Positions 1 to 11,700 of a DNA stretch of 64,000 nucleotides are shown here, piece after piece. The stretch comes from Elmis aenea (taxonomy: Eukaryota > Arthropoda > Insecta > Coleoptera > Elmidae), in assembly GCA_947652605.1 (NCBI GenBank), contig OX393578.1:1798001-1862000 (forward strand), in the 5' to 3' direction. Each line of letters opens with the position of its first letter. The first letter of the stretch is position 1. The translations under genes were made by a program, and so were the position numbers. The notes below the pieces were generated by a model. The model did no database searches. It was not told where the DNA came from and saw nothing but the letters and a program-made list of their open reading frames with translations.

Positions 1-3000
1 CTCTTATTACAATTTTCACAACATCAAATAAAAATAATGAAAACGAATTGTGATTTATAAAAGTATCCATAATTTCGTAAGAGATTGCTTCCACAGAAAC
101 TTCAAAAGAAAATGATAAATTGATATTAATAGACTAAGTTAGTGATGATCTTTCCAGAATAAATTCTCTCAAAAAGGCACTTACTGGTGCTTTTTGAAAA
201 GCACATCGCATTGCGATTCTGCTGATTTTCGATAAATAAAATGGGAAGTTTACGATTTGCTGCCTCTGTTATTATTCTAGTGAGGAAAACTCAACGGAAG
301 TTATTCTGTTGTTCGTTAGAGTGATGGTTACGTATTTATTGTTTCAAATTTAAAAGCTCCTTTTTAATATCATACTCCAGGAAATTGAATTCTATTGAGG
401 CGCGTAGTACAAGCTTTTCCCAAAGGATTTCATATTTGTTGGTTAACATTATGTTCCCTGTTAAACCTGATGGGTTTATTTGAACTGACTTTTAAATTGC
501 CTTTGTCGTTCGTGAGCAACATTTCTTTGATAAATAGTGAAAGTATGCGGGTGACATTTTATTAGTATGGCTTTTTAAAGTCCCACCTACGCTTGGAGTA
601 TTTAATTAATTATTAAAATCGGGAATTACATCCTTTGGTTCGTCAAGATGTGAAATAAAACGATATCTTAGGTTTTCTTTATAAAACAAACGTTAAAAAC
701 TGTTTTTAATTGCCTCTTTTACCTTTCTAATCATCAGATTAACAACAAACGTGTTAAAAAAAGGTTTCTTTGACATTTCCAAAAACCATAACATTTCAAA
801 AACTTTGAAGAGCTATTTAAAGAAAAAGTAAGGCGGTTGTTAAACAAACTAAAGATTAAAATGATGGTTTAGGTGTGTTTAACATTTTTAGAGACTATGG
901 AAACCATTGCAGAATTTTTATACAAATAAATTAGGTACAAACACTTGCAAGGTTTTCATGAATTTTGAGAAATAATTGTTGTTATTTATTGGTAAATTTG
1001 ACTCTTGATAAATCTCTTGGTAGGTCCAAGTCTAGTTCCTTAATCAGTAGCTTCTCTAATTATTTCACCTGCAAATTTAAAATAGAAATGTATTCACTTT
1101 AAAAATCTTTATTTAGTTCTTTTAATTTTAAACAGTTTTATTGTAGTTTTAATATATAAACTTCGTTCCACATTTGATCTCAAAGCAACAGTCTGGATAG
1201 GACTTTGAGAGATTTCCAGGCAAAACTTTGCAAGGGTAAACCAATTCTAACGAACCACAACTGAAAAAATGTTTTTTTAAATTTCACACAGTCAATTACA
1301 ATAATTATGAATGTTAAAAATGTGTGTTATTTATATTAATATATTTAAGTTGAATTAAAATATCACTTATCTTAATTCTAAAAAAAAACACTTGTTTAAG
1401 AAAATCTGCACCAGATTGGAGGCTTAAGAGCCAGAAGTTTATGAGAAAATAATCTGTTAACGAAGTGATGTCACTTCGGAAAAAGAATGAGCTTATTGTT
1501 ATTAATCAATGAATCATTTATTAATCAAATAGTTTCAGTTTTCTTTAAAAGCAATTCCTTTAAAAAATTATAAGTAGTTTTTTCGTTCATCTTCTTTATA
1601 CACATATTAATATTTAAAATGAATAAAGTAAATAATTCAAATATTAATCTTTTTTTTTTTGCTAAAACATCTTATTGCATAACAACAATTACTTTAGGTG
1701 TAATTTGTAGGGCGATAAACGTTTGAATTGCACAAATTGGCCAACCAACACTCAATAAACCATCATGATATGCCATAAAACTAGGTTTGTAGATTAATTA
1801 CTCGTTATTTTTATGTGTCATCAGTATTTTACGCCAACCCGTATCTAAACAGATCAGCTGTTAGCGATGATTTACGCTCAACACTAAATAAAAGCCGAAA
1901 AAGTATCATATCCCATTTAAAATATTAATACAACCATCCATTCTCTGACGGAGCCTTTAATAATGTATGTTATTTTCATGCTGGAGAAATTCCATCTATT
2001 ACTTTAGCTCAGAATTTGCCCCATTTCAGACTTTAATGCTTCATTATTATTTGATATTATATTATCATGTTCCCGTCGAAGATCAGATAAAATTTCTACA
2101 TAACTTTTTATCTGTTGCGCAATATATAAATTTTAATAAACCAACTTTATTCGATAAATTACGATTTGGAATTCACTGTAAAGTTCTGTTGCTGTGAAAC
2201 ATATTTCAAGTGAATGCAAAATATTCATAACGTGCGTTTCTTTTCTTGTTGCTGTTACAATAATACTTCCTTGTGTAAATGGCTTTTAATAATTGATATT
2301 CTCTTGTTGTACTTTGCAATAATTGGGTTATATAGAGGGTGTTCCGATTTGTATGACATTACATAGTTGAGTTCATTAGTGAGAATTCTACGAAAAACGT
2401 TTCATGGAAAATGGTGCTAGTAAACTATATATTTTGATAAGCATAATTTAAAATGTATTGCCTTACTTCACTTTCAAATTTCTGGTTAATACAATTAAAA
2501 GCCCATCTGCTTTACATTTACCGAGGATAAAGTATAATACCTTTAGCTTATTGTACTTTAACGTAACTATATTTTAAAGCCAGTTTCTTAATTCTATATT
2601 AATAATTAGCAGCGCTTGAAACCCGGAGTTTGTAAGGTACCAACCGTGCCGGATTTCCGGGCGAATGAAGAGAACATACAATGCTCGTTATTTCTTACCC
2701 GAAATAGGTAATATCTCCGTTAGAATTGCAGACAGCTTCAACACATTTCTTTGGCACTCTTCGTGTTTCATAGACTTCCATAGCCCCTATTTTAAACGCT
2801 CTGTATTTTCCAAAACAATGACCAGGATGACCTTAAAGAAATTTACTTTTTAGTTTAACCCTCAATTTGATTTTGTCTCGTTCAATTTTTCAAAAACAAT
2901 TGAAGCTAATTGTTTGTGACATTCTGAGCTAAACGCGTTAAAACAGATAAACCACAAGCTTTTACCAAAGTTAACTATTAATGTTATTTAAACTACCCTG

Positions 3001-3543
3001 TTGGACGCAATTTAAACTTTAGCTCGCTTCGACTTCAATTATTAATACACATAAACACTTCAGCAACGCTAAACATATTTGTTTCGCTACAGACAGAATA
3101 CAATAATTTTCCTACCCTCCTAAGAGATGTTTTCATAATTCACCTTTAGTTCCATCGGATTTTTCCACCAAGGTCCATGCATTGGCCGCCAATAAATTCT
3201 CCAATATAATTAAAACATGGATAACATGTTCCACTTTCATATTGCGTGCATGCTACTAGCGAAATTTTTTGTTTACAATCCTACGTTTATATATGATAAC
3301 CTTTGGTCTATTATGTTTTAAAATATAGATTGTGATATACTTTATAAACAAAGAAAACGTGAAATAAGCATGGATAATCGGGTTTGTGACCACCAAACAA
3401 ATAATTATGTCTTGCAAATGTACCTATCTACTTATAATAGAAAATTAATTACGAATTGTTGTGTGCTCTAGTACTGAATTAACATTCAAAGTATAATTGT
3501 TTTTTTTTAACACCTATGGTGTTTGAGTTATTCATACTGGTCT
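1..3543. other. intergenic AT-rich DNA, no gene seen
   Basis: I see no convincing coding exon on either strand. Open frames here are short, low in complexity and lack plausible splice context. A segment near 2331-2400 begins with an AGGGTGTTCC-type motif like those that end many small insect DNA elements, but no matching opposite end was found. The stretch is probably the 5' flank or a far upstream intron of neighbouring genes. Confidence 0.5.
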
Positions 3544-3550
3544 AATAGGC

Positions 3551-4604
3551 AAATTATTTGACAGCAACACTGCACATTTTTAACTATCAAGAAAGAACAG
3601 AAATAAAACCGGACATTAATATGGAGGAGGTAAAAGCTTTGTTGGAGAGCATTAGGAAGGAGTTGAGAGAAGGTTTTAATGAGTGCAACGAACAAATAAG
3701 AAAACTTACTGAAAAAATGATAGAGAGAGAAGAAAAAGGGGAAGAGGAAAAACAGGGCATGCAAAAGAGAATTAAAAGATTAGAAGACAGACCGGAAGCA
3801 CAAGAAAAAGAAAGGAAAATAAACAACATAGTAAAAGCTATAAACACACAGCAAGAAAAACTTGAAGGAGTGCAAGAATTCATCTGGAAGGAGATTGGAG
3901 CAAAAGTTGACGTGACAGAATCGTATAAGGTGGGAAAAAAGCCTGGGCAAAAAGTCATAATAGCTAGACTAGATAACGGCAGGCAAAACTTAGAGGTAAT
4001 GAAAAACAAAAGCAAAATGAAAGGGAGAAAACTGTACACGACCAACTACATACATGGGATGGAGTGGAACAGAAATTGGCAAGAAAGAAGGGAAAACAAA
4101 CACTCGGATTCAAAAAACTAACAAGCAAGTTTAAAGATGGGGTAATCTGGAATTCCCACATGAGTACCCCAAGCGGAAACATTGGGAAAATAAATGACAA
4201 TGAACAACGAAAAGGGACAGTAAATATAGGAACATGGAATACAACAAGCATACAAGGTAAAGAAGTAGAATTAGTAGAGGAATTCGACAATAGAAAATTA
4301 GTAATATTAAGATTAATGGAAACGAAAAAGGGAAAGGAATAGTAAAGCTCGACAAAGGGCATATATTAATAAAATATGATGGAAAATGCAGATAGAGAGA
4401 AAAAGAAATAGAGGAAGACCAAGAATAAAATGGGAAAAAGAAGTGAGGAAGAAACTAGAAGAAAAAGGAGTCAGCTGGAGAGATGTGCCACAATTAGCTA
4501 ACCATGGGAAGGAGTGGAGAAACATAACGCAGGAATGGAAAAGCATACCTCGACACCGAAAGGTACAAGAGGAACCGATTAAGAAGAAGAAGAAGAAGAA
4601 GAAG
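3551..4604 (+). mobile_element. internally deleted non-LTR retrotransposon (LINE) with candidate 7-bp target duplication
   Basis: The copy reads in order as a LINE. A charged coiled-coil ORF1-like protein spans 3558-4121. A fragment with the start of an endonuclease domain (ORF2; contains IGTWNTTSIQGK and VEEFDNRK) lies at about 4200-4380 and is interrupted by a frameshift near 4340. The element then jumps directly to an ORF2 C-terminal tail (RGRPRIKWEKEV, VSWRDV) at 4386-4575, so reverse transcriptase is missing. It ends in an (AAG)n tail at 4580-4604. The 7-base AATAGGC occurs at 3544-3550 and again at 4605-4611, as expected for a target-site duplication. It cannot move by itself. The exact clade cannot be given without the RT domain. 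Confidence 0.8.
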
Positions 4605-4611
4605 AATAGGC

Positions 4612-7600
4612 CAACCATCAATTTTTTTCTAATAAATCTTAAAACTAAATACTTAAGGACTAGAGTCCATCCATTGATGTCTTCTAGAGATTGTTCTGAC
4701 TATATTGTATGCACTCTCACTCGCGCACTATGTTCTGCTTTTTTACACAAAACACACTACACGAGTTATAAAAACAATATCAATAATTCACAATGTAATT
4801 GAGTACTTTTTTTTTAAATTTAACAACTAGAAGCAATAATTCAACCTCGTTTTGCAGTTTTCTGAACGGCACATGCAATGAAATGCATCTTTAACGATTA
4901 TTTAATAATATATAGCGACAAGCAGCACTGATTTACCTAAGTTTCGTCCACGAGAACAAAGTTTGTCATTATTTATGAACGTTGCATGATTGTTTCGTTC
5001 ATGACCTATTTTCCTCATTGTCCGCTAAACATCTTAAAATTTAAATCCCCTGGATTTTCTGTTCTCCTTGCTTTTATTTTGACACCTCATTTACTCGAAC
5101 GAAACGCTTACACATTATGGAGCAGAACAATTCGCAAGTAGCTACCCATGAAAATTTCGAATTAAGTGCCGATTAAATTCGTGATATTAGTATTGAAAGC
5201 TCGAAGACGAGGAATAAGCTCCCTCGGCCAAAATTTCATGAAAATAATTTATATTGTAACCCGGAAGTGTAATATAACGGCAGCCATAAAATTAATTTTG
5301 AAGTTTCTATATTTATTCAGGGGTTATTATAGTTCTTGTGAAGCTAGTAATAGTTCAGATTGCCAAAATTTCAGTGTTAAATTAATGAAATCGTTATAGC
5401 CGTTGTAAACACCGCAGACATTTAGGATCAAAAGGCCCCTTGTTCGTTGAACTTTGTAATTAATAGGAAAGTCTATGATATAACCAAAGTTTAGGTTACG
5501 TACTAATATTACACAACTACATAATAACCATACCTTTTTGTATACTTTTGGATAATATATTCATTACCTATTAATTATTTTGGAAAATACAGAACATCGA
5601 GCAGGAAGGAGTTGGTTTATTTTGCTTTTTAAGTTTCGTTATTACCTAATTTTTCGATTGTAGAAACATGCTGAAAGTTATGTGAGCAAAGTAACTTTAA
5701 AGGAAAAAAGTGAACGTTCTGAAATTTACTACATTTTAGTTTGTCGCACGCGGATGCTGGAAGTACGGTTTTCCACTTAACAATTGATCAACTGGTGTTT
5801 TTAGAACTGGAGTTTCCCCGACACTTCTAGAACTCAATTATTTCCCTTATAAAAACACTTGAATAAGACCTTTCCTCCCTTTATTTTGTATTCACTTACA
5901 AGACCTCGAATAAATTGTTATCATACTAAAACCGTGTTGAAAGTTTAAGACTTTACGACTTTAATTTACATTTTGACATCGATTTCTTTGGTGAATGTGA
6001 AGTCTTAAATCTCTAAATGTTGCATAAAAAAATAACAAATAAGTTTAATTAAAAATAACTTACTTTTTTTGAAGGATCTCTTGTCGAAATGCATTACCAG
6101 TTTGTGATTAGTCGAAAATATAAATTTGGAGAGGGAATTAAATATTTTGGTCTTGATAATTTTTTGACGAATTTCGGCGACCAGTAGCGTTACTTTAATA
6201 TAGATTAAACCACACCCCTGACGCACCACTCTGACAGTACTTGTAAAATTTGACATAACATACATTTAATTTGACAGGTAGGTTAGGTGAAGGACATTTA
6301 CTGACAAAATATAACTCGTGCATTGCAAATAATCTATAATTTTTGACAAATTTTCACTCATGCAAGTTGCATCAGAAAAAATCACTCGTGCACTTCGTGC
6401 CTCGTGTTTTTTTCATCTCAACTTGCATTCGGGCATATCTACCAAAAATTATCGATAATTTTCAATGCATTTGTTATATTACTACTGAAAATAAAATTTT
6501 AGCATTAAAAACAGCGTTTGAATAGGTTCTGGTATCATAAAGTGTATTTGTGACATTAAAAAGCTCAATAGCTTTATAATATTTTCCATTTAATAAACTC
6601 CCTCGAACAAAACTGGCAATGGAATTATTTTGAGACGTAAAGGTGTTTGTTGTTTTCTACCATTTAAATAATTTATTTAAATGTATTGTATTTTTGATGT
6701 ACATAACAAGGAATATAAATTCTGCTAAGTTGGCAGGCAAGGTAAAAGAGATTGAGGCTGACCTAGTTGTGGGATGGGGCTATTGAGGTCACAGGCAATC
6801 ACCCCATATTTTATTACCACATTCCATCTTTGTCCAGTTTCTCCGAGTTAAGAGCTGAACAGATTTTGTACTGATATACAAAATGAACAAACTGTTGTAT
6901 TTGTTATGAAATAAAAATAGATATTAAATAGCAAGATGACAAAGTCATATCAACTAGGATAATCTTGGACGGGCACAGAAAAAATAAATTGGTTTTCAGG
7001 GAAAAGAATAACAGTTCTCCAGTATAAATCTACATTTGTATGGAAACATTCATACTTAAGCGTTGAGGATTCACCGCAAATCAAAAAGCACGCCCTATTG
7101 CATTCTATTCTTGCAGTTTTTATCTTTATACTGCTTTAAATTATTGAAACAGTTCACAGCTAATTGCTGTTGTTGTTTGTAGCCAAGCTTTTGTTGTGGT
7201 AAAGTGTCTGCACATCCTTCAAAGTCGCTTCTAGTTCGGTGCAACTAATTATGCTATCCACGATGTATCTCGTAATACTTGCAACGAAATAAACCCATGC
7301 ATCATAAACTAAGTTTTGCAATGAATATATGGCTCCAGTTACATTACATGTACGCTTGCATCCTGGAATAAATGAATTTTCCTTGTATGATAACCACATT
7401 TTAAATGAATATCTTGTTATAGACAACAGTAAAATAATAATGGTTTTGTACCGAGTATATGCAGACTGTGGTGAACTTTGAGTGATGTGTTAAAATTAAT
7501 ACATTGATTGCTTTGAGTTAATCGTGTTCAATTTTCGTTGTAAGATTTATGATTCTTTTGTAATAATCTTCAAATGAACACAATTAAGCTAGATTTTATC

Positions 7601-8556
7601 GAATCAAAGTGCACACATACAACAATCGGTTTTGTGAAAGGCCATTGGAAAATAATGATATCCATATGCTTGTTCGATTAATCTACGCTCTAAATTGAAG
7701 CGTTTTATAAGTTTCTTTTAAGTTATGAACGATATTTAAGCGAAATATCTAAATAAAACATCTCGACTTGCAAAAATAGTTAGGGATACGTTTTCCATAT
7801 CATATTCGTTATATCCAATTATATTTTTTTAACAGGCATATCATTGAATAACAGCCAAATACTTTAGTAATGCTTTGTGATTGTAAAAAGGACCCAGGTG
7901 GTTTTAATTTTGTATAAAAGTATTATGTCGCTACCAGAGTATAATAAATTATACAGCATAATACGAAACGTGACAAAACCTATTAAAATAGCGTTTATAT
8001 TTCGTTTTTAAGGTTTATTTCAACACCTGATGCCTGCATCGATAAGCACATCTAAGTGCTGTTTATATTTTTCTGTTATCGATGATATACCAATTAGTTT
8101 ATAATGATAAATTTGTGGATAGACTTTTCCAGTACAACAAATTCTGGAGAAATATCACAATACAAGAAATTTAACCTTCCAAGTATTTGATCTCTTCAAT
8201 TGTTAACATGTTACTTGTTCCTTTTGTGTTTCGGGTTTTCGATTCTTGGAATAAATACACAATATGAAATATGAAAGAATGTAAGCTTGGAATTTTTCCA
8301 AATGTTGAGCTGTAAAAAATGTTTAAGGTTGTTTTTGAAAAAAACTTTAGCTGGAAATGCATTGCTTACGATATCTTTAACATATCTAGAGTATGTAAAC
8401 ACTATCACACTTTAACAATGCATTATCTAATCTTACAGGCAATAACTTTAAAATAAAGTATTTTGTGATTAGCCGTGTGAAAATATAAATAAATATGAAA
8501 AAAAATCTGTAATCTTTTTTTCTTAAAATATTAATCATTCCTCTTCTTTCTTTCAG
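4612..8556. other. upstream region or 5' intron of the GPCR gene; no coding exon seen
   Basis: No supported coding exon. 6319-6440 contains repeated CACTCGTGC/CTCGTG motifs, also found at 25798-25860, and probably belongs to a dispersed repeat. 6725-6850 is richer in GC than its surroundings but gives no coherent frame. A pyrimidine tract and TTTCAG at 8546-8556 look like a 3' splice site, so part of this stretch is probably an intron whose 5' untranslated exon lies to the left. Confidence 0.45.
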
Positions 8557-8565
8557 ATGTGGTAA
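8557..8565 (+). promoter_or_regulatory. minimal upstream ORF (ATG-TGG-stop) before the GPCR start
   Basis: Directly after the TTTCAG splice acceptor the exon begins ATGTGGTAA, a two-codon reading frame ending 144 bases before the first usable receptor ATG. If this exon is in the mature leader, the uORF would be met first by scanning ribosomes. It is also possible that another leader exon or start is used. Visible in sequence; effect is inference. Confidence 0.4.
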
Positions 8566-8709
8566 ATTTGAACTCAAACTTTGGTCAACAACGAACGAAA
8601 TATTGAAGACGTCTGCACCTCTACAACCATCACCATAACGACAACAGAACTAACTCCATCTTTTTTTATTTCCACGGTTTTTAACAATACCACCACTATC
8701 AATGTATCT

Positions 8710-11700
8710 ATGGAACTGTCCGCGTTTAATCACACCCATCAAGCCTTGGTACACTATACAGTCGACATGCAACCAACAGATAACTTGTCAAATTTGGAAG
8801 TCAACGTCACGAAGAGCATGTCCAGGTTAAACTCGCCACTCGCCGTTACAATTGCAGTATTATTAGTATTTCTATTTTCACCAATGATCTTGATAGGAAA
8901 TTCGTTAGTTCTAATAGCCATGTATCGATTTAAACGTTTAAGAACTCCAAGCAATTATCTTATGATGTCTTTAGCGACCTCAGATTTAGGTATCGGCATG
9001 TTTATGCCCATTGGGATGTATCTAGAACTTGGTGGTGCCCAGAATTTTACTAGTGCCCACGTGTGCTTGTTAAGTTATGGAGTTGCCATAACTCTGTGTT
9101 GTGTATCTGTGTTGGTGATGGTCGCGATAGCTGTTGATCGGTTTACGTCGCTGGCGAGGCCTTTGAGGTATCCAAACCTCATCACACATTCTGCTGTCGA
9201 GCGATACATTGCAGTCTTCTGGGCTTACTCATCTCTGGTTGGATTTACACCTTTGGGATATGCCCTGGTTCATGGAGGTGGAAATAACTTGGGGTAAGTT
9301 TTACAACAGAAATTTTCATCAACTTTACGTTATTATAAATGGATAGATGTATCCATAGTTTATAGACAAAGATAACTTTAATTTTGGTGTGCTTTTTTAT
9401 TAACAACTTGTGTGGCAACTGTGTACATATATCTTAATCGACATATTTCATTCCTTAATACATAGAAAACAAAAAAAATTGCTTTAAAGTAAGGGAAAAA
9501 TAAGGGTTAAGATTACTGTTTTAAAATCAATAAAAATAATTAAGACTTTGCTAGCATTCTCATTAATTAATATATTTTCACGACAGTTGAAATTCATTTT
9601 CTGTTCCTTTGAAGTCCCAAACACAATCACCTAATTAGGTTACGCTAAACTTAGCGGTGGAACTGTGGCAAAACCGTTAATTAATATTTAATAAAATTGC
9701 CCTATATAACGAGATGCGGTGTTAGACATCATACTTGCAATTATCAACAATGGTTTGTGTTAAGGGGATATTTGCACGACGTAAAAACATTATGGAGCTT
9801 ACAGTCCCAAAGGAGAGTTATTGCATTAAGACTATGGATTTTGCACAGATTACACTTAGTTATGCATGGCATGGAGGGTCCTCTGCTCCTTCATGAAAAA
9901 TAAAACAGTTTAAATTAATAACGTCCGGAAATTTCGAAGAACGTAGATTTAACGATGATATTCCTGCAGTATAGGGAAATAATCAAGAGGATAGGACCGC
10001 GTTTATTGGATATAAGGAAAAATTAGGGTGTTTACAGGGTGCATCAAGTTATATCATGAGATATCGAGGAGAAATTGTATGAATTACGAAGTGAATGCCT
10101 TTATGTTTGTCGTAATTCATTATATCTATTGGAAATATTCAATAATGTCGAATTGTGCAGTCGACAGAATAATCCAATTAAGGTTTAAATACTCAGACGT
10201 TTGACTGTTCAACTTTTAATTAAATTACGAATTTGACTAAGCTGTGATGATATAAAAATTAAAATTTTAGAGATGTGTTGTATCCACAATCTTATTATTT
10301 AAAAGAATATGTTTTTATGGACGAAACTGCTTCGTTTAAGGATTTTGTTGGTAATTTAGTCAACACTGTAGGTTCATGCTACTGTTTAAACACAAAACGT
10401 ACTTAATAACATTTAAATGTGTACCAAGTTAATAGCTTCTAATTGGGAATTTACATATTCTGTCTAAACGTTTACTTTACTTACTCATGTATATAAACAG
10501 TATTTGCGTGAAAAGGACTTACGAATGCAAATTAATAGCTTCAGACACACTTGGTACCAGAGCTGTATTTTTCTTTTCCAAATTATTTGTGTAATAAACA
10601 GAATAATTGGCATAAATAGTGTTTGTAGTAATATAAATAAGTATAAAAATTACTTTCTTTGTGACGAATTTCTTTTAGTAATGCTAGACCACATTTTCTG
10701 TGCCTTTCTATCAAGAAACGATAACTAATATTTTTGAAAAATCGAAAAAACAATTCTTACAAGCATTTTAAAATAGGAAAAGACATCACCTTAATTTTTA
10801 AGCCACTAAATTTGGATCAAAAAGAGCATGTACCTAACATACCTCCCATTAAAAACTAAACACCCTGTATGTCATTATAAGATTTGTAATTAAAAAAATT
10901 GTAAATATGTTAACGTTCAAAATGTATGCCCAAAAGATCAAGCAAATGTGTACCGAAAAACCACGTAAAAGAAAATGTAAAAATGGTGGAAGCGCCGGGT
11001 ATGATACAAAACATGATTTTTAAAACAGTGAACGCTAAGAAATTGACAAAAATGTTTTCTTGAACGCTTGTTAACACCTTGTCAAATCATTAAACTGCTA
11101 GAATTATTTGGGTACTTATTTTATGATGTAAATAAGTTTAATCAATTAACACTTTTTTCTGTGAAAGTTATCTTGCTAGAGCAGTTTCTAAGACTCGTTT
11201 ATTTGCCAGTAACAATCTCATTTGTAATAAATAATATAGCTGTTGATGAAAAGATGAGAGTCTTGAAACTGGTTAAACATTTTTCCAACATATAATAGGG
11301 AAAAAGTATAGGTAATTTTTGATAAGGCTTCTTTACAACAAAATTTGTTGAATTTAAGCTCAGTTATGTGGTCTTTTGTTTTCCAGCGTTGGGGATTGTT
11401 CTTTCAGCGGCCTGGTAGCCAGACCCGTTCAGTTATTCATGTTCTGCGCCGTATATGGACCCAGTGCTCTGGTTTTGTTGGTCTGCTACGGTTATGTGTA
11501 CCTAGTGGCGAGAGGACACGCCCGCGCCATATCAGAAGTTCGTCATTCCCTGCACTATTCTTCAGGAGCATCGGGACCACCTCGTTATGGCCTTGCTCTA
11601 GCGATCACTGCCGGGCTTTTTATAGCCCTCTGGGTACCATTTCAGGTCAGTGACTTCGCTATTTGTTTTAAGCTGCCATTTATAATGTATAAATTTTAGT

